Shown: positions 9,729 through 18,835 of the stretch, piece after piece
Layout of the letters: every line of letters begins with the position of its first letter
Numbering within the stretch: the stretch's first letter is position 1
Assembly (NCBI GenBank): GCA_028699215.1
Contig: JAQVVB010000004.1
Location: 1-34,346, forward strand
Reading direction: 5' to 3'
Length of the DNA: 34,346 bases
Source of the DNA: Sphaerochaeta sp.
GTDB lineage: Bacteria > Spirochaetota > Spirochaetia > Sphaerochaetales > Sphaerochaetaceae
Program-made: the position numbers and the translations under genes
The notes under the pieces: model-generated
Seen by the model: the letters and a program-made list of their open reading frames with translations, nothing else
What the model was told of the DNA's origin: nothing
Database searches by the model: none

Positions 9729-10471
9729 CAGATCTTTTCCACCCAAATTTCATTGATGGGATTCTTCTGCGCGAGTCCTTTCTGCTCAAACTTGGTGGTA
9801 GGTCTCCAAGTTCTTGGGGGAGCGAACCCCTGGTAAGGGTTACTCAAATCTGAAACCTGAGAAAATACATCCAACATCTGGTAGGCATATTCCTCCCAAT
9901 CGGTGACACAGTAGATATACCCACCCTTCTTCAGCTTTCTCGTTAAAATCTCAGCAAACGGGAACTGAATGAGCCGACGTTTCTGTTGTTTTTTCTTAGG
10001 CCACGGATCGGGGAAAAATATATGAAAACCGGCAATCGAACCATCTGGGATCATGGAATTGAGAACCTGGACAGCATCGAACCGCATAAGCCGTACATTC
10101 TTCAGATCTTCTTTTCCCACTCTATCCAACAGCTTTGAAAACCCTGAAAGAAACACCTCGATTCCCAAATAATTGTACTCGTCTCGATCCTTGGCAATTC
10201 TTTCTGTAGACGTTCCCATACCAAACCCAATCTCAATCACAACGGGTTTGTCGTTTCCAAATACATCTGTGAAATTGAGCTTTTTTTCCTGAAAAGGCAG
10301 TCCAAATACCCCATAATATTTTCTGATAGCTTCAATTTGAAAGGTCCTAAGATACGAGGACCGCAAGACATAGCTCTTTATCTCCCTGAACGTTCCATCT
10401 TTGCGGGATTCAACCCATTGAAGTTCGGGAATATCAGTAAAAATCGTATCCTGGTTCTCTTGCATCACCAC
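9728..10471 (-). CDS. trmB: tRNA (guanine-N7-)-methyltransferase
   Basis: VIEIGFGMGTSTERIAKDRDEYNYLGIEVF, GFHIFFPDPWPKKKQQKRRLIQ are TrmB hallmarks. Confidence 0.94.
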   Translation of the reverse strand: MVMQENQDTIFTDIPELQWVESRKDGTFREIKSYVLRSSYLRTFQIEAIRKYYGVFGLPFQEKKLNFTDVFGNDKPVVIEIGFGMGTSTERIAKDRDEYNYLGIEVFLSGFSKLLDRVGKEDLKNVRLMRFDAVQVLNSMIPDGSIAGFHIFFPDPWPKKKQQKRRLIQFPFAEILTRKLKKGGYIYCVTDWEEYAYQMLDVFSQVSDLSNPYQGFAPPRTWRPTTKFEQKGLAQKNPINEIWVEKI

Positions 10472-10473
10472 TC

Positions 10474-13400
10474 CTATAAAAGCCGTTGCAACTTTTCCAT
10501 CAGGAACAAGGCCTTGTCCTTTAAGGAAACCGCATCGGTCTTCATAAACATAACATTCATTCTTCTCGTATCGATCCAGATACTTTTCCCACTCAATTTA
10601 ATCAGAGACATCACTTTTTCGACATTAAGATTCGCCACCTTGCCGAATTCCAAGGAAACGACTCCTTTTCTATCGGTAAGATGGATGATGGAAAGCTTGC
10701 GGCAGATGATCTTGATCTCTGCAATATACAACAAATTGGCCACTTCCTCTGGAGGAGGTCCAAAGCGGTCATCCAGCTCACTGGAGAGTTGTTGCAATTG
10801 GGACTCATCTGCAATGGAGGAAATCTTTCGGTAAATATCGAACTTGACCGAAGGAGCCTTGATATACGTATCGGGTATGAAACCAGTATAGTCGAGTTCA
10901 AGGAAGACCTCTTTCTCTCGCTCCACCTCACCAGTTTTTTGTAGGTCTGCGATGGCTTCATCCAAAATTCTTATATACATGTCCAGACCGACGGAGGCAA
11001 GTTGACCGCTCTGCTCCCTACCCAGCAGATTACCAGTACCACGAATCTCCATATCCTTCATGGCCACCTTGAACCCTGAACCCAATTCAGTATGTTCACT
11101 GATGATTTTCAGGCGCTTTACTGCAATTTCACTCAAAGCGCTTCCCTGGGGATAAAACAGATACGCATACGCCTGGCGGTCGTTCCTTCCTACTCGTCCT
11201 CGCAGCTGATAGAGCTGACTCAAGCCATACAGGTCGGCTCTATCGATGATGATCGTATTTACATTGGGGATATCGATGCCATTCTCAATGATCGTGGTCG
11301 AGACAAGAACCTGGATTCCTTCGTGTACGAACCTCCGCATGGTATCTTCCAGTACCTTGCTGTCCATCTGTCCATGAGCACTTTCAATGACGAGGTCCGG
11401 AAGCTGGGTGGAGAGTTGTCTCACCACTTCATCAAGACTCTCAATCCTGTTGTGCAGGAAGAACACCTGACCTCCTCGATTCACCTCATCCCTGATTGCC
11501 TTGACGATGATGTATTCATCATACTCATCAATTTTTGTTTCAATTGGCATTCTGGCGATAGGAGGAGTGGTGAGCAGAGACATGTCACGAATCTTGAGCA
11601 GGGACATATAAAGCGTTCTGGGTATGGGAGTTGCACTGAGAGAGAGCGAATCTACACTGTTTCTCATGGTTTTGATCCGTTCCTTGTCCTTGACTCCGAA
11701 CCGCTGTTCTTCATCAACCACCAACAGTCCGAGATCACGATAAAGCAAATCCTTCTGCAAAATCCTATGGGTCCCGAACAGAATATCCACCTTGCCCTCA
11801 GCGACAGCAAGCAAGGTTTGTTTTTGTTCTTTCTTGGGCACAATTCGAGACAAGTGGGCGCAACGCACAGGAAACGATCCTACCCGTTTGATGAAGTTGT
11901 CGTAATGCTGTTCTGCCAGAATGGTTGTCGGAGCCAAAAAAGCTACCTGTTTCCCACCCATAACCGCTTTGAACGCTGCTCTGAAGGCAATTTCGGTTTT
12001 GCCATATCCAACATCGCCACAAACCAATCGGTCCATGACCATTGGTTTTTCCATATCCTCTTTGATGTCCTCGATGCAGGTCAGCTGATCGGCGGTTTCA
12101 TCAAAGGGAAACGAAGCTTCAAACTGCAACTGCCAATCGGTATCCTTGGGGAAGGCAAAGCCTATGCTGTTCTTTCGTTTCGCATACAAGGAAATGAGAT
12201 GTTTAGCCAAATCCTCGGCATTTTTCCGCGCCTTGGCTTTTTTATTTTCCCACCCTTGTCCTCCCAATTTATCTTTCCTGGGAGCTCCTTGTTCACTGCC
12301 TATATAGCGTTGGACTAGATTTGCCTGTTCTATCGGGACATAGAGCATTTCGCCATCGGCATATGCAATCTTTATGTAGTCGCGTTCACGATCAAAACTC
12401 GAGACCCTATCGATTTTAACGAACTGCCCCACCCCATAATTCACATGAACGACATAGTCGCCTTCATTGAGATCGACAAAGGAATCAAGAGGTGAAGACT
12501 GGGTATGCTGCAGAGTTTTGACCACCTGCCGCCTTCTTCCAAAGATTTCATGTTCACATAGTGCTACCACTTTTTGGGAAGGTATGGAAAACCCTTCGGA
12601 AATCTCGTGATTTTCCCATTGCAGAAATTCAAAAGCTGAAAGCATCTGCATCAGACGTTGCTTCTGCAAAAGGTTTTCGGTGAAAACCGTTACCTGATAT
12701 CCATTCTTCTGCAGTACCTGCAACTCTTCCTTGAGCAAGGTGAAGTTTCCAAAATATGAGCGAGGACCATCAATATCAAAGCGAAATGAACCTTCTTTCT
12801 GCCCTGCAATATCGAGAAGGGTAAGGCTCCTTTTGCATTTTTCCTGGAACGAGGGGAAGTCAAACAAGATCTCATCAGGTCTTTTAACGTCCCGATGTAT
12901 CAGAAAAGCTTCGCGATACAAGGCCTTAGCTTCCAGTTGCAGACTATGATAACTGGTGGCAAGCCTTTGGTCTCCAATGAAACAAAAAAAATCATTATCC
13001 TGAAAATACGATTCTATCGAAGACGAGAGAAGCGATTCGTTGGTTGCATCAAGCAGGGAAATGGAAAACTTGTTGATACGTTCGGTGGTCTCTTGCGTGA
13101 TGGGATTGTATTTGCTGATCTTGCCAACGGTATCCCAGTCGGCATAAATACGATAAGGAAAATCACTCTCATAAGGGAAAATATCCAAAACCTCTCCTCG
13201 AACGGTAAATTCCCCTGGCATGGAGGTCGCTACCGTATTGAGATACCCGGCTTTGGACAACTCTTCACTGAGTGATGTTGAATCGAATGAGGAACCTACC
13301 ATAATGGTGAGTTCAGAATCGTTGAGAGCCTGAGGAGAAACCATTTGACTCACAAAAGGCCTGAGATGCGTGATGATGAGGCCTTGAGGACAATCCTTGA

Positions 13401-13803
13401 TGGCGTTGAGTCGTTCCAACTGGGAATACTCTATGTTATCGCCGGTAAACTGGGAATAAAGCTTTCTTCCATGGCTAGGAAGATAGAGTGTCTTCACTTC
13501 TTGATTTGACAAAGGAGTCTGCATCACCGATTTCGCATCGACCTGAAAACCGCTGTCTTTCAATAATTGCAAGGCACTGTCCTCGGTCGGACAAATCACC
13601 CAGATTCTGTTTTTTCTTCCACGAGTGAGCATACGTAAAAAAACAGCCAAAGGATACCCTTCTATCCCATTGACAAAGAGGGGAAAGGCACCTGAAGCAT
13701 ACGCCTTGTACGCAGGACTGCTTTTGATATACGATTGCACTGATGTGGCGATAGTCATTTCCATAAGCGCCATTACCCTATCACGAGCAAGAAGGTTATG
13801 CAA
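10474..13803 (-). CDS. mfd: Transcription-repair coupling factor
   Basis: 1109 aa; GDYVVHVNYGVGQF RNAP-interaction region; MDRLVCGDVGYGKTEIAFRAAFKA, DEEQRFGVKDKERIK, SATPIPRTLYMSL, RGRVGRNDRQAYAY. Start uncertain (possible ATG at 13773). Confidence 0.97.
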   Translation of the reverse strand: MHNLLARDRVMALMEMTIATSVQSYIKSSPAYKAYASGAFPLFVNGIEGYPLAVFLRMLTRGRKNRIWVICPTEDSALQLLKDSGFQVDAKSVMQTPLSNQEVKTLYLPSHGRKLYSQFTGDNIEYSQLERLNAIKDCPQGLIITHLRPFVSQMVSPQALNDSELTIMVGSSFDSTSLSEELSKAGYLNTVATSMPGEFTVRGEVLDIFPYESDFPYRIYADWDTVGKISKYNPITQETTERINKFSISLLDATNESLLSSSIESYFQDNDFFCFIGDQRLATSYHSLQLEAKALYREAFLIHRDVKRPDEILFDFPSFQEKCKRSLTLLDIAGQKEGSFRFDIDGPRSYFGNFTLLKEELQVLQKNGYQVTVFTENLLQKQRLMQMLSAFEFLQWENHEISEGFSIPSQKVVALCEHEIFGRRRQVVKTLQHTQSSPLDSFVDLNEGDYVVHVNYGVGQFVKIDRVSSFDRERDYIKIAYADGEMLYVPIEQANLVQRYIGSEQGAPRKDKLGGQGWENKKAKARKNAEDLAKHLISLYAKRKNSIGFAFPKDTDWQLQFEASFPFDETADQLTCIEDIKEDMEKPMVMDRLVCGDVGYGKTEIAFRAAFKAVMGGKQVAFLAPTTILAEQHYDNFIKRVGSFPVRCAHLSRIVPKKEQKQTLLAVAEGKVDILFGTHRILQKDLLYRDLGLLVVDEEQRFGVKDKERIKTMRNSVDSLSLSATPIPRTLYMSLLKIRDMSLLTTPPIARMPIETKIDEYDEYIIVKAIRDEVNRGGQVFFLHNRIESLDEVVRQLSTQLPDLVIESAHGQMDSKVLEDTMRRFVHEGIQVLVSTTIIENGIDIPNVNTIIIDRADLYGLSQLYQLRGRVGRNDRQAYAYLFYPQGSALSEIAVKRLKIISEHTELGSGFKVAMKDMEIRGTGNLLGREQSGQLASVGLDMYIRILDEAIADLQKTGEVEREKEVFLELDYTGFIPDTYIKAPSVKFDIYRKISSIADESQLQQLSSELDDRFGPPPEEVANLLYIAEIKIICRKLSIIHLTDRKGVVSLEFGKVANLNVEKVMSLIKLSGKSIWIDTRRMNVMFMKTDAVSLKDKALFLMEKLQRLL

Positions 13804-13807
13804 TAGA

Positions 13808-14614
13808 ATGAAATTGCAACTTGAAAGAGAAAAACTGGATACCCTTGCATCTGCGGTGAAGAACGCAGGGCTCTATGCTAAAGAACAGCAGGCAAATATC
13901 CATCGAAGTTACAAAAATGATGGTTCGGTCATTACGGAAACCGACCTTGCCATTTCCAAGAGAATACTCTCCCTTATCAGCGAGTTGTTTCCTGAAGCCA
14001 ACATCATCAGCGAAGAAACGCTCACTGCTTACCGCTCGGACGCACCGTATACATTCGTACTCGATCCCATCGACGGGACGGATGTCTACTCACAAGGGCT
14101 CCCCTCTTGGGCAGTTGCATTAGGAGTGCTGGACAACAACCGCAAGCCGGTAGGAGCCTATATTTGTGCACCCCGCTGGGGAATTGGAACAGACGGTCTT
14201 TTTCTACGCCTCGATCCAGGCGGGAACCTAATGGTCAATGATGCATTGTTTGAAGCCAAGGGTGATAAAGACCATCCCCATCAGATAACCATGGGATCAA
14301 GTGGCCAAAGATTGATGGATCTCTCGAATTTCGAAGGAAAGATACGAATTTTCGGCAGCAGCATCATACACATGCTCAGTCCCGTCATCTATGACCACTT
14401 CCAGGGATGCATCAACCAGAGTTGTTACATTTGGGATATTGTTGCAAGTCATGCAGTTCTGTTGCATGCAGGGATGGACATCCAGTATGTAGACGGGAAA
14501 AGCTTTGTCTATGATGATGCTTTGGTCTTGGAGAGAAAACCCTTCCCCCTTTCCTTCTATGCCGGGACACCTCGGTGCATAGAAGAAATGAAGAGACAGA
14601 TTCCTGCTAAATAG
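13808..14614 (+). CDS. Inositol monophosphatase / CysQ-like phosphatase family protein
   Basis: NDGSVITETDLAISKRI, IISEET, VLDPIDGTDVY, WDIVASHAVLLHAG motifs; ATG at 13808. Confidence 0.85.
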   Translation: MKLQLEREKLDTLASAVKNAGLYAKEQQANIHRSYKNDGSVITETDLAISKRILSLISELFPEANIISEETLTAYRSDAPYTFVLDPIDGTDVYSQGLPSWAVALGVLDNNRKPVGAYICAPRWGIGTDGLFLRLDPGGNLMVNDALFEAKGDKDHPHQITMGSSGQRLMDLSNFEGKIRIFGSSIIHMLSPVIYDHFQGCINQSCYIWDIVASHAVLLHAGMDIQYVDGKSFVYDDALVLERKPFPLSFYAGTPRCIEEMKRQIPAK

Positions 14615-15302
14615 CATCCTCTGTAATTTTTCCTTGTTCATACCAAGAACGAGCCAGATAGATGAATGGAGTATCGCAGATCGCTACTATCCACTTCAGG
14701 ACAAAGGTGCTGACAATGATTTGCACGAGTACTGAAGTTGGATAGACGCCCCAAAAAGCAATGAAGGTGAACAGCAGGGTGTCGATGAGCTGGCTTACAA
14801 ACGTACTGAGGTTGTTTCTCAGCCAGAGAGTGTTGCGTCCAGGTTTTTTGGCCTTCCAAAAGGCGAAAGCCCACACATCATGGAAATTGCTGATTACATA
14901 GGCGATCATGGAGCCTATGGCAATCCTGGGCATGAGCCCGAAGATGGTGGATAAGGAACCTTGGGCGATATCTGAAGAGGAAGGTTCGAACAACAATGCC
15001 GCCTGCATGAGGATGGTCATTGACAAGAGCGCGAAAAAGCCGATTTTTACAGCTTTTGCAGAGGCTTTTTTTCCATAAAACTCATTGAGAATGTCGGTTG
15101 CAAGGAATCCTGTGGCATAGACGATGTTTCCCAACGTAGCTTCGATGCCAAACAAGGAGATGTTTTTCGTCACTTGGATGTTCGCTATGATGATGCTGAT
15201 GGGAACCCATATATACAGACCTAGTTTACCCCAATAGCGAAACGATAACATGATGGCGGCAAAATCCAGTAGCAACAAAACAATCCACAGCAATTCATTC
15301 AT
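14607..15302 (-). CDS. Queuosine-precursor transporter (YhhQ/VUT family)
   Basis: Membrane protein with YATGFLATDILNEFYGKKASAKAV and LRNNLSTFVSQLIDTLLFTFIAF; ATGA overlap with upstream gene. Confidence 0.85.
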   Translation of the reverse strand: MNELLWIVLLLLDFAAIMLSFRYWGKLGLYIWVPISIIIANIQVTKNISLFGIEATLGNIVYATGFLATDILNEFYGKKASAKAVKIGFFALLSMTILMQAALLFEPSSSDIAQGSLSTIFGLMPRIAIGSMIAYVISNFHDVWAFAFWKAKKPGRNTLWLRNNLSTFVSQLIDTLLFTFIAFWGVYPTSVLVQIIVSTFVLKWIVAICDTPFIYLARSWYEQGKITEDAI

Positions 15303-15799
15303 GATTCTTTTTCCTTACCATATCCACACTCAATGATTTCCAAAGGAAACATATCGAGGGCATATTCTTTGATTACAGATTCGAGAAACGGCTTCCTTAC
15401 AGTTGCAACCACCTCAACAGAAGGAATCTGTAAAGCCCTTCTGAAGGAAGCATCCAACCCATCTCCATCAAGTTCAAACCGGCCTATTTCATCAAACACG
15501 ACCAACTTGGCTTGGGAAAGATTCTGCATGATCTGGTAATTCATCCAGGCAAAGACCGAATCATCCACAAAAAATCGTTTATAGGTTCGCGCATCAGGCA
15601 AGGGATTGATGTCCATTACCACGCGTTCTTCCTTACTGGTGAGATCTTTCAGTCTATAGCAGGTTTTTTCAGGATTGGCAAGAGATAAAACGCCACATAG
15701 CTCGGAAGGCTCCAAAAAACGTTTTTCAAGATAAGCCATCAGTGTCGTGGTCTTGCCCCCATTCCTTTCTGCGGTGATGAGCGTTATTTTATTTGGCAC
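15299..15799 (-). CDS. Small P-loop NTPase (THEP1-like) with atypical Walker A
   Basis: ITAERNGGKTTTLMAYL, KLVVFDEIGRFEL; GTG start inside the upstream gene. Confidence 0.7.
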   Translation of the reverse strand: MPNKITLITAERNGGKTTTLMAYLEKRFLEPSELCGVLSLANPEKTCYRLKDLTSKEERVVMDINPLPDARTYKRFFVDDSVFAWMNYQIMQNLSQAKLVVFDEIGRFELDGDGLDASFRRALQIPSVEVVATVRKPFLESVIKEYALDMFPLEIIECGYGKEKES

Positions 15800-16448
15800 T
15801 CAGAAAACTCTGCAATACATCAAAGGCCTTCATGGAGTGTTCCCGCTTGATGACGAATGTCAATTCATTCATCGTAGAAACAATCTCAATGACGTTGATC
15901 TGTTCCCAGGCCAGTCTGCGCACTGCTTCATAGACGATTCCTGGAGTCTGAAGAAAATCCCCTGTAAAAACCAAGGACAGGGCTACAAGATCATCCATCT
16001 TGTTAAGGACTTCTTCATCCTTCGCCAACTCGTTTACCAAATTACGGTATTTTTCGCTGACAGCAAGGGAGACTTCATGACTTCCCAGCGTGATGTTGAG
16101 GAAATCACCCTTTTCTGTCGAAATCTGATCGTATAAGGCACCCAGTTTACTGATGAAACTATCGCGTCTGACAAGATTCACATCAAAAATATTGGTCTTC
16201 ATGACGATGCCGTATTCGACATTACCATGAACTTCCTTCATTGCACGTCCTTTCAGCTCTTCTCCGTAACGCCGAAGGGCCATCACGATGGCTGAGCTCT
16301 TCACTTCCTTGCCATACGCCTTTTGGACTTCCAGTTGGATTGCATCAGCATAGTTGCTGAACGAGAGGATACCGTTGATCAACATCTCATGAATGAAAGG
16401 GGACTTGTCTACTATACGCTTTACACAGCTGCTTACCGAATCTGCCAT
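15789..16448 (-). CDS. ACT-domain protein with helical, possibly HTH-like, N-terminus
   Basis: C-terminal VALSLVFTGDFLQTPGIVYEAVRRLAWEQINVIEIVSTMNELTFVIK resembles aspartokinase-type ACT; ATG 16448 with AAGGAG SD. Confidence 0.6.
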   Translation of the reverse strand: MADSVSSCVKRIVDKSPFIHEMLINGILSFSNYADAIQLEVQKAYGKEVKSSAIVMALRRYGEELKGRAMKEVHGNVEYGIVMKTNIFDVNLVRRDSFISKLGALYDQISTEKGDFLNITLGSHEVSLAVSEKYRNLVNELAKDEEVLNKMDDLVALSLVFTGDFLQTPGIVYEAVRRLAWEQINVIEIVSTMNELTFVIKREHSMKAFDVLQSFLSAK

Positions 16449-16463
16449 TGGTATCACTCCTTA

Positions 16464-16487
16464 TATTGTGTTATTATTATCACAATA
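16464..16487. promoter_or_regulatory. Inverted repeat TATTGTG-N10-CACAATA upstream of the ACT operon
   Basis: Perfect 7-bp arms just upstream of the ACT-protein SD. Confidence 0.35.
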
Positions 16488-16565
16488 ATCGAATTATTAC
16501 AACATATTTGCTACAAATCCGCTTTAAATTTTACAATCTGTACCGATGAGATAAATACACTCATT

Positions 16566-16660
16566 TCACTACATATAGCGGATTGGCTCTCGTTAATTTG
16601 CATGAATTCGTAAAAATAAACACTAGTCATGTTGTTTGTAGGATAAAACAGTAGTATACT
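16566..16660 (+). promoter_or_regulatory. nrdR promoter with NrdR-box-like sites
   Basis: TTGTTT (16632-16637), 17-nt spacer, TATACT (16655-16660); TCACTACATATAGCGG (16566-16581) matches 12/16 and ACACTAGTCATGTTGT (16620-16635) 11/16 of ACACTATATATAGTGT. Confidence 0.5.
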
Positions 16661-16682
16661 TCCATAAAAAGGAGAGACTGCC

Positions 16683-17147
16683 ATGCGATGCCCACATTGC
16701 GGAGAAATGGATGACAAGGTATTGGAATCGCGGCAGAATGCCAGCGGTTCTTCCATCAGAAGAAGACGAGAGTGCAACAGTTGCGGTTACAGATTCACCA
16801 GCTATGAGCGGATCGAGGACAAACCGTTGATGGTAATCAAACGAGACGGGCGAAGAGAGCCGTTCGATCTGAACAAGCTGGGAAGAGGCATTCGGTCATG
16901 TACTGAAAAGCTGAAAGTAAGTGAAAGCACCATTGAACAATTGCTTCAGAGCATTGAAGACTCCATTATGCTCAAAGTCGGTTCAAAACGAGAAATTGCT
17001 TCTTCTGATATTGGAGACGAAGCGCTTAAGCAACTCAAACAAGTCGATCTGGTTGCCTATGTACGGTTTGCTGCTGTCTACAAAGCGTTCAATGACCTTG
17101 GTCAGTTCATTGGAGAAATCCAGCAACTGGGAGAAGAACTGAGTTAA
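16683..17147 (+). CDS. nrdR: Transcriptional repressor NrdR
   Basis: MRCPHCGEMDDKVLESRQ, IRRRRECNSCGYRFTSYER, ATP-cone region; AAGGAGAG SD. Confidence 0.97.
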   Translation: MRCPHCGEMDDKVLESRQNASGSSIRRRRECNSCGYRFTSYERIEDKPLMVIKRDGRREPFDLNKLGRGIRSCTEKLKVSESTIEQLLQSIEDSIMLKVGSKREIASSDIGDEALKQLKQVDLVAYVRFAAVYKAFNDLGQFIGEIQQLGEELS

Positions 17148-18295
17148 CGTGCATCAAACCACTTACCGGTCAGAGAATGTTCTATCGAGTCATTCAAATG
17201 TTCGGGTTTGAGTATTTCATTTGCACAATCAAGACAAAACGTATCGCTCATCCCAGCTACATAGTCATAAATCAATCGATCAAGAGATCCGTCATGTTTT
17301 TCATAGCTTTCTTTCATATCCTCGAGGTGATGAAAAAAGCCCATGGAAAGCATGTTCTTTTCACTGGCATACCCTTTCTCATCGAAACCATAGGTGGACA
17401 TCAACATCTTGAGATAGTCGATGATCAATCGAAGAAGCCGGGTAAAATAGCGCTCATACCCTTCAAGCATGGGACTCTTGTATATGTATTCGTAGTTGAA
17501 GGCTATCATGGCTTGGATTGCAGGATAGATGTCGTCGCTGAAGCCAATTCCCCTTTCAGCATTTGAATGATCAATGACATCGTTCACCAGGGTATCGATG
17601 ATCTTGGCATTGGTTGTTCCCAATTTTTCTTGAACGATACCGGGAAGCTGGGTTTTCTTTACGATGTTCAGACGTGAAGCATCTTCAAAATCACGCCCTA
17701 TATAGGCGATGGCATCACTGAATCGGACAACTGCTGCTTCATAGCTTGAAGGTATGAGATGTTTCCTTGAGGTAATGGAATCCAAATCCTTGATTGCAAA
17801 GGTAGGTCGAAGGTTTTGCACCAGAGACTCACCATTGTGACATACTATTCCATCACGTACAGCATAGGTCAAATTCAATCCCTTACCATGCTCACAAAGA
17901 AAATCGACCACCCGAAGGCTGTTGACTTCATGTTCAAAGGGAGGAAAGCCATCCTCCTGCATGAACGAGGAAAGGATTTTTTCTCCTGTATGACCAAAAG
18001 GAGTATGTCCCAGATCATGCCCCATGCCGATGGCCCAAGCAAGTTCGGTATCCAGATCAAGGCCACGACAAATAGTTGAGGCTATGGATGCTACATGGAG
18101 GCAGTGTTCCATCCTGGTGCAGATATGATCGTTGCTTGGTGCAAAAAATACTTGGGTCTTGTGTTTGAGCCGGCGAAAAGGAGAAGAGTGGATGATTGCA
18201 GTGGTGTCACGATAGTAGGCACCTCGTACATCGGACGACCGCGCTATCTTGCGCTGTTTCAAAGCATCTTGACCAAGCTGATTTTCCATTTCCAT
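17144..18295 (-). CDS. dgt: dGTP triphosphohydrolase-like HD protein
   Basis: SSPFRRLKHKTQVF, RMEHCLHVASIA, IGMGHDLGHTPFGHTGE. Confidence 0.94.
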   Translation of the reverse strand: MEMENQLGQDALKQRKIARSSDVRGAYYRDTTAIIHSSPFRRLKHKTQVFFAPSNDHICTRMEHCLHVASIASTICRGLDLDTELAWAIGMGHDLGHTPFGHTGEKILSSFMQEDGFPPFEHEVNSLRVVDFLCEHGKGLNLTYAVRDGIVCHNGESLVQNLRPTFAIKDLDSITSRKHLIPSSYEAAVVRFSDAIAYIGRDFEDASRLNIVKKTQLPGIVQEKLGTTNAKIIDTLVNDVIDHSNAERGIGFSDDIYPAIQAMIAFNYEYIYKSPMLEGYERYFTRLLRLIIDYLKMLMSTYGFDEKGYASEKNMLSMGFFHHLEDMKESYEKHDGSLDRLIYDYVAGMSDTFCLDCANEILKPEHLNDSIEHSLTGKWFDAR

Positions 18296-18316
18296 AGTTA
18301 TTCCCCAAATAGTACA

Positions 18317-18332
18317 CCTATGGTATCATAGG
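18317..18332. promoter_or_regulatory. Inverted repeat CCTATG-GTAT-CATAGG between dgt and the divergent operon
   Basis: Perfect 6-bp arms in a roughly 65-bp divergent intergenic region. Confidence 0.3.
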
Positions 18333-18362
18333 AAAAGACCCTTGGAAAGCGGAGGCATTATT

Positions 18363-18833
18363 TTGGAAACATACGGGGTACCCCTTCTCTGTCTTCTTTT
18401 AAATTTTCTTGCCTTTACCGCCTGCATGAGGTTTCTCTTTTCACGTCAGGGCTTCTATTGGATTGTCCCCTTGTTGGTAACGATTTTTCTGTTGTGGCCA
18501 AATGCCCTCAGACTGTATCAGGTGGCTGGAAATGGAGCAATTCAAGCAACAGGCTTTTCCTACTTTGACCTCCAACCTCTTTTGTTGTCCCTTTTGTGGT
18601 ATGCGATGATCGTCACTTTCCACTATGCCTTGAAAAAGACAGTACGAGCAAACTATCATCATGAACAAGTCAAGAAAAATCTTCATGAAGCCCGATATCA
18701 GATGTCGGTGGAATCCGTCACCCATCAGAGAAAAGAACAAAGAAGAAAACATTACTTCACCAATGCACCTGCTAGAACTCCACGTCTTCAGGCATACAGC
18801 AGTGAATGGACCGATTTGTTCGACCAACGCTGA
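18363..18833 (+). CDS. Small membrane protein of unknown function (about three N-terminal TM segments, charged C-terminal tail)
   Basis: TTG start 18363 with GGAGG SD 7 nt upstream; first gene of the aroK-aroC-xpb cluster. Confidence 0.6.
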   Translation: METYGVPLLCLLLNFLAFTACMRFLFSRQGFYWIVPLLVTIFLLWPNALRLYQVAGNGAIQATGFSYFDLQPLLLSLLWYAMIVTFHYALKKTVRANYHHEQVKKNLHEARYQMSVESVTHQRKEQRRKHYFTNAPARTPRLQAYSSEWTDLFDQR

Positions 18834-18835
18834 GC

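Noticed and set aside
11092-12318. 408-aa plus-strand ORF antisense to mfd
   Set aside because: Lies wholly within the clearly conserved mfd helicase region; no SD or recognisable domain; typical antisense shadow ORF.
16464-16487. Rex or CRP site
   Set aside because: The spacing between TTGTG and CACAA is 10 nt, not the 8 nt expected for both families; reported only as an unassigned inverted repeat.
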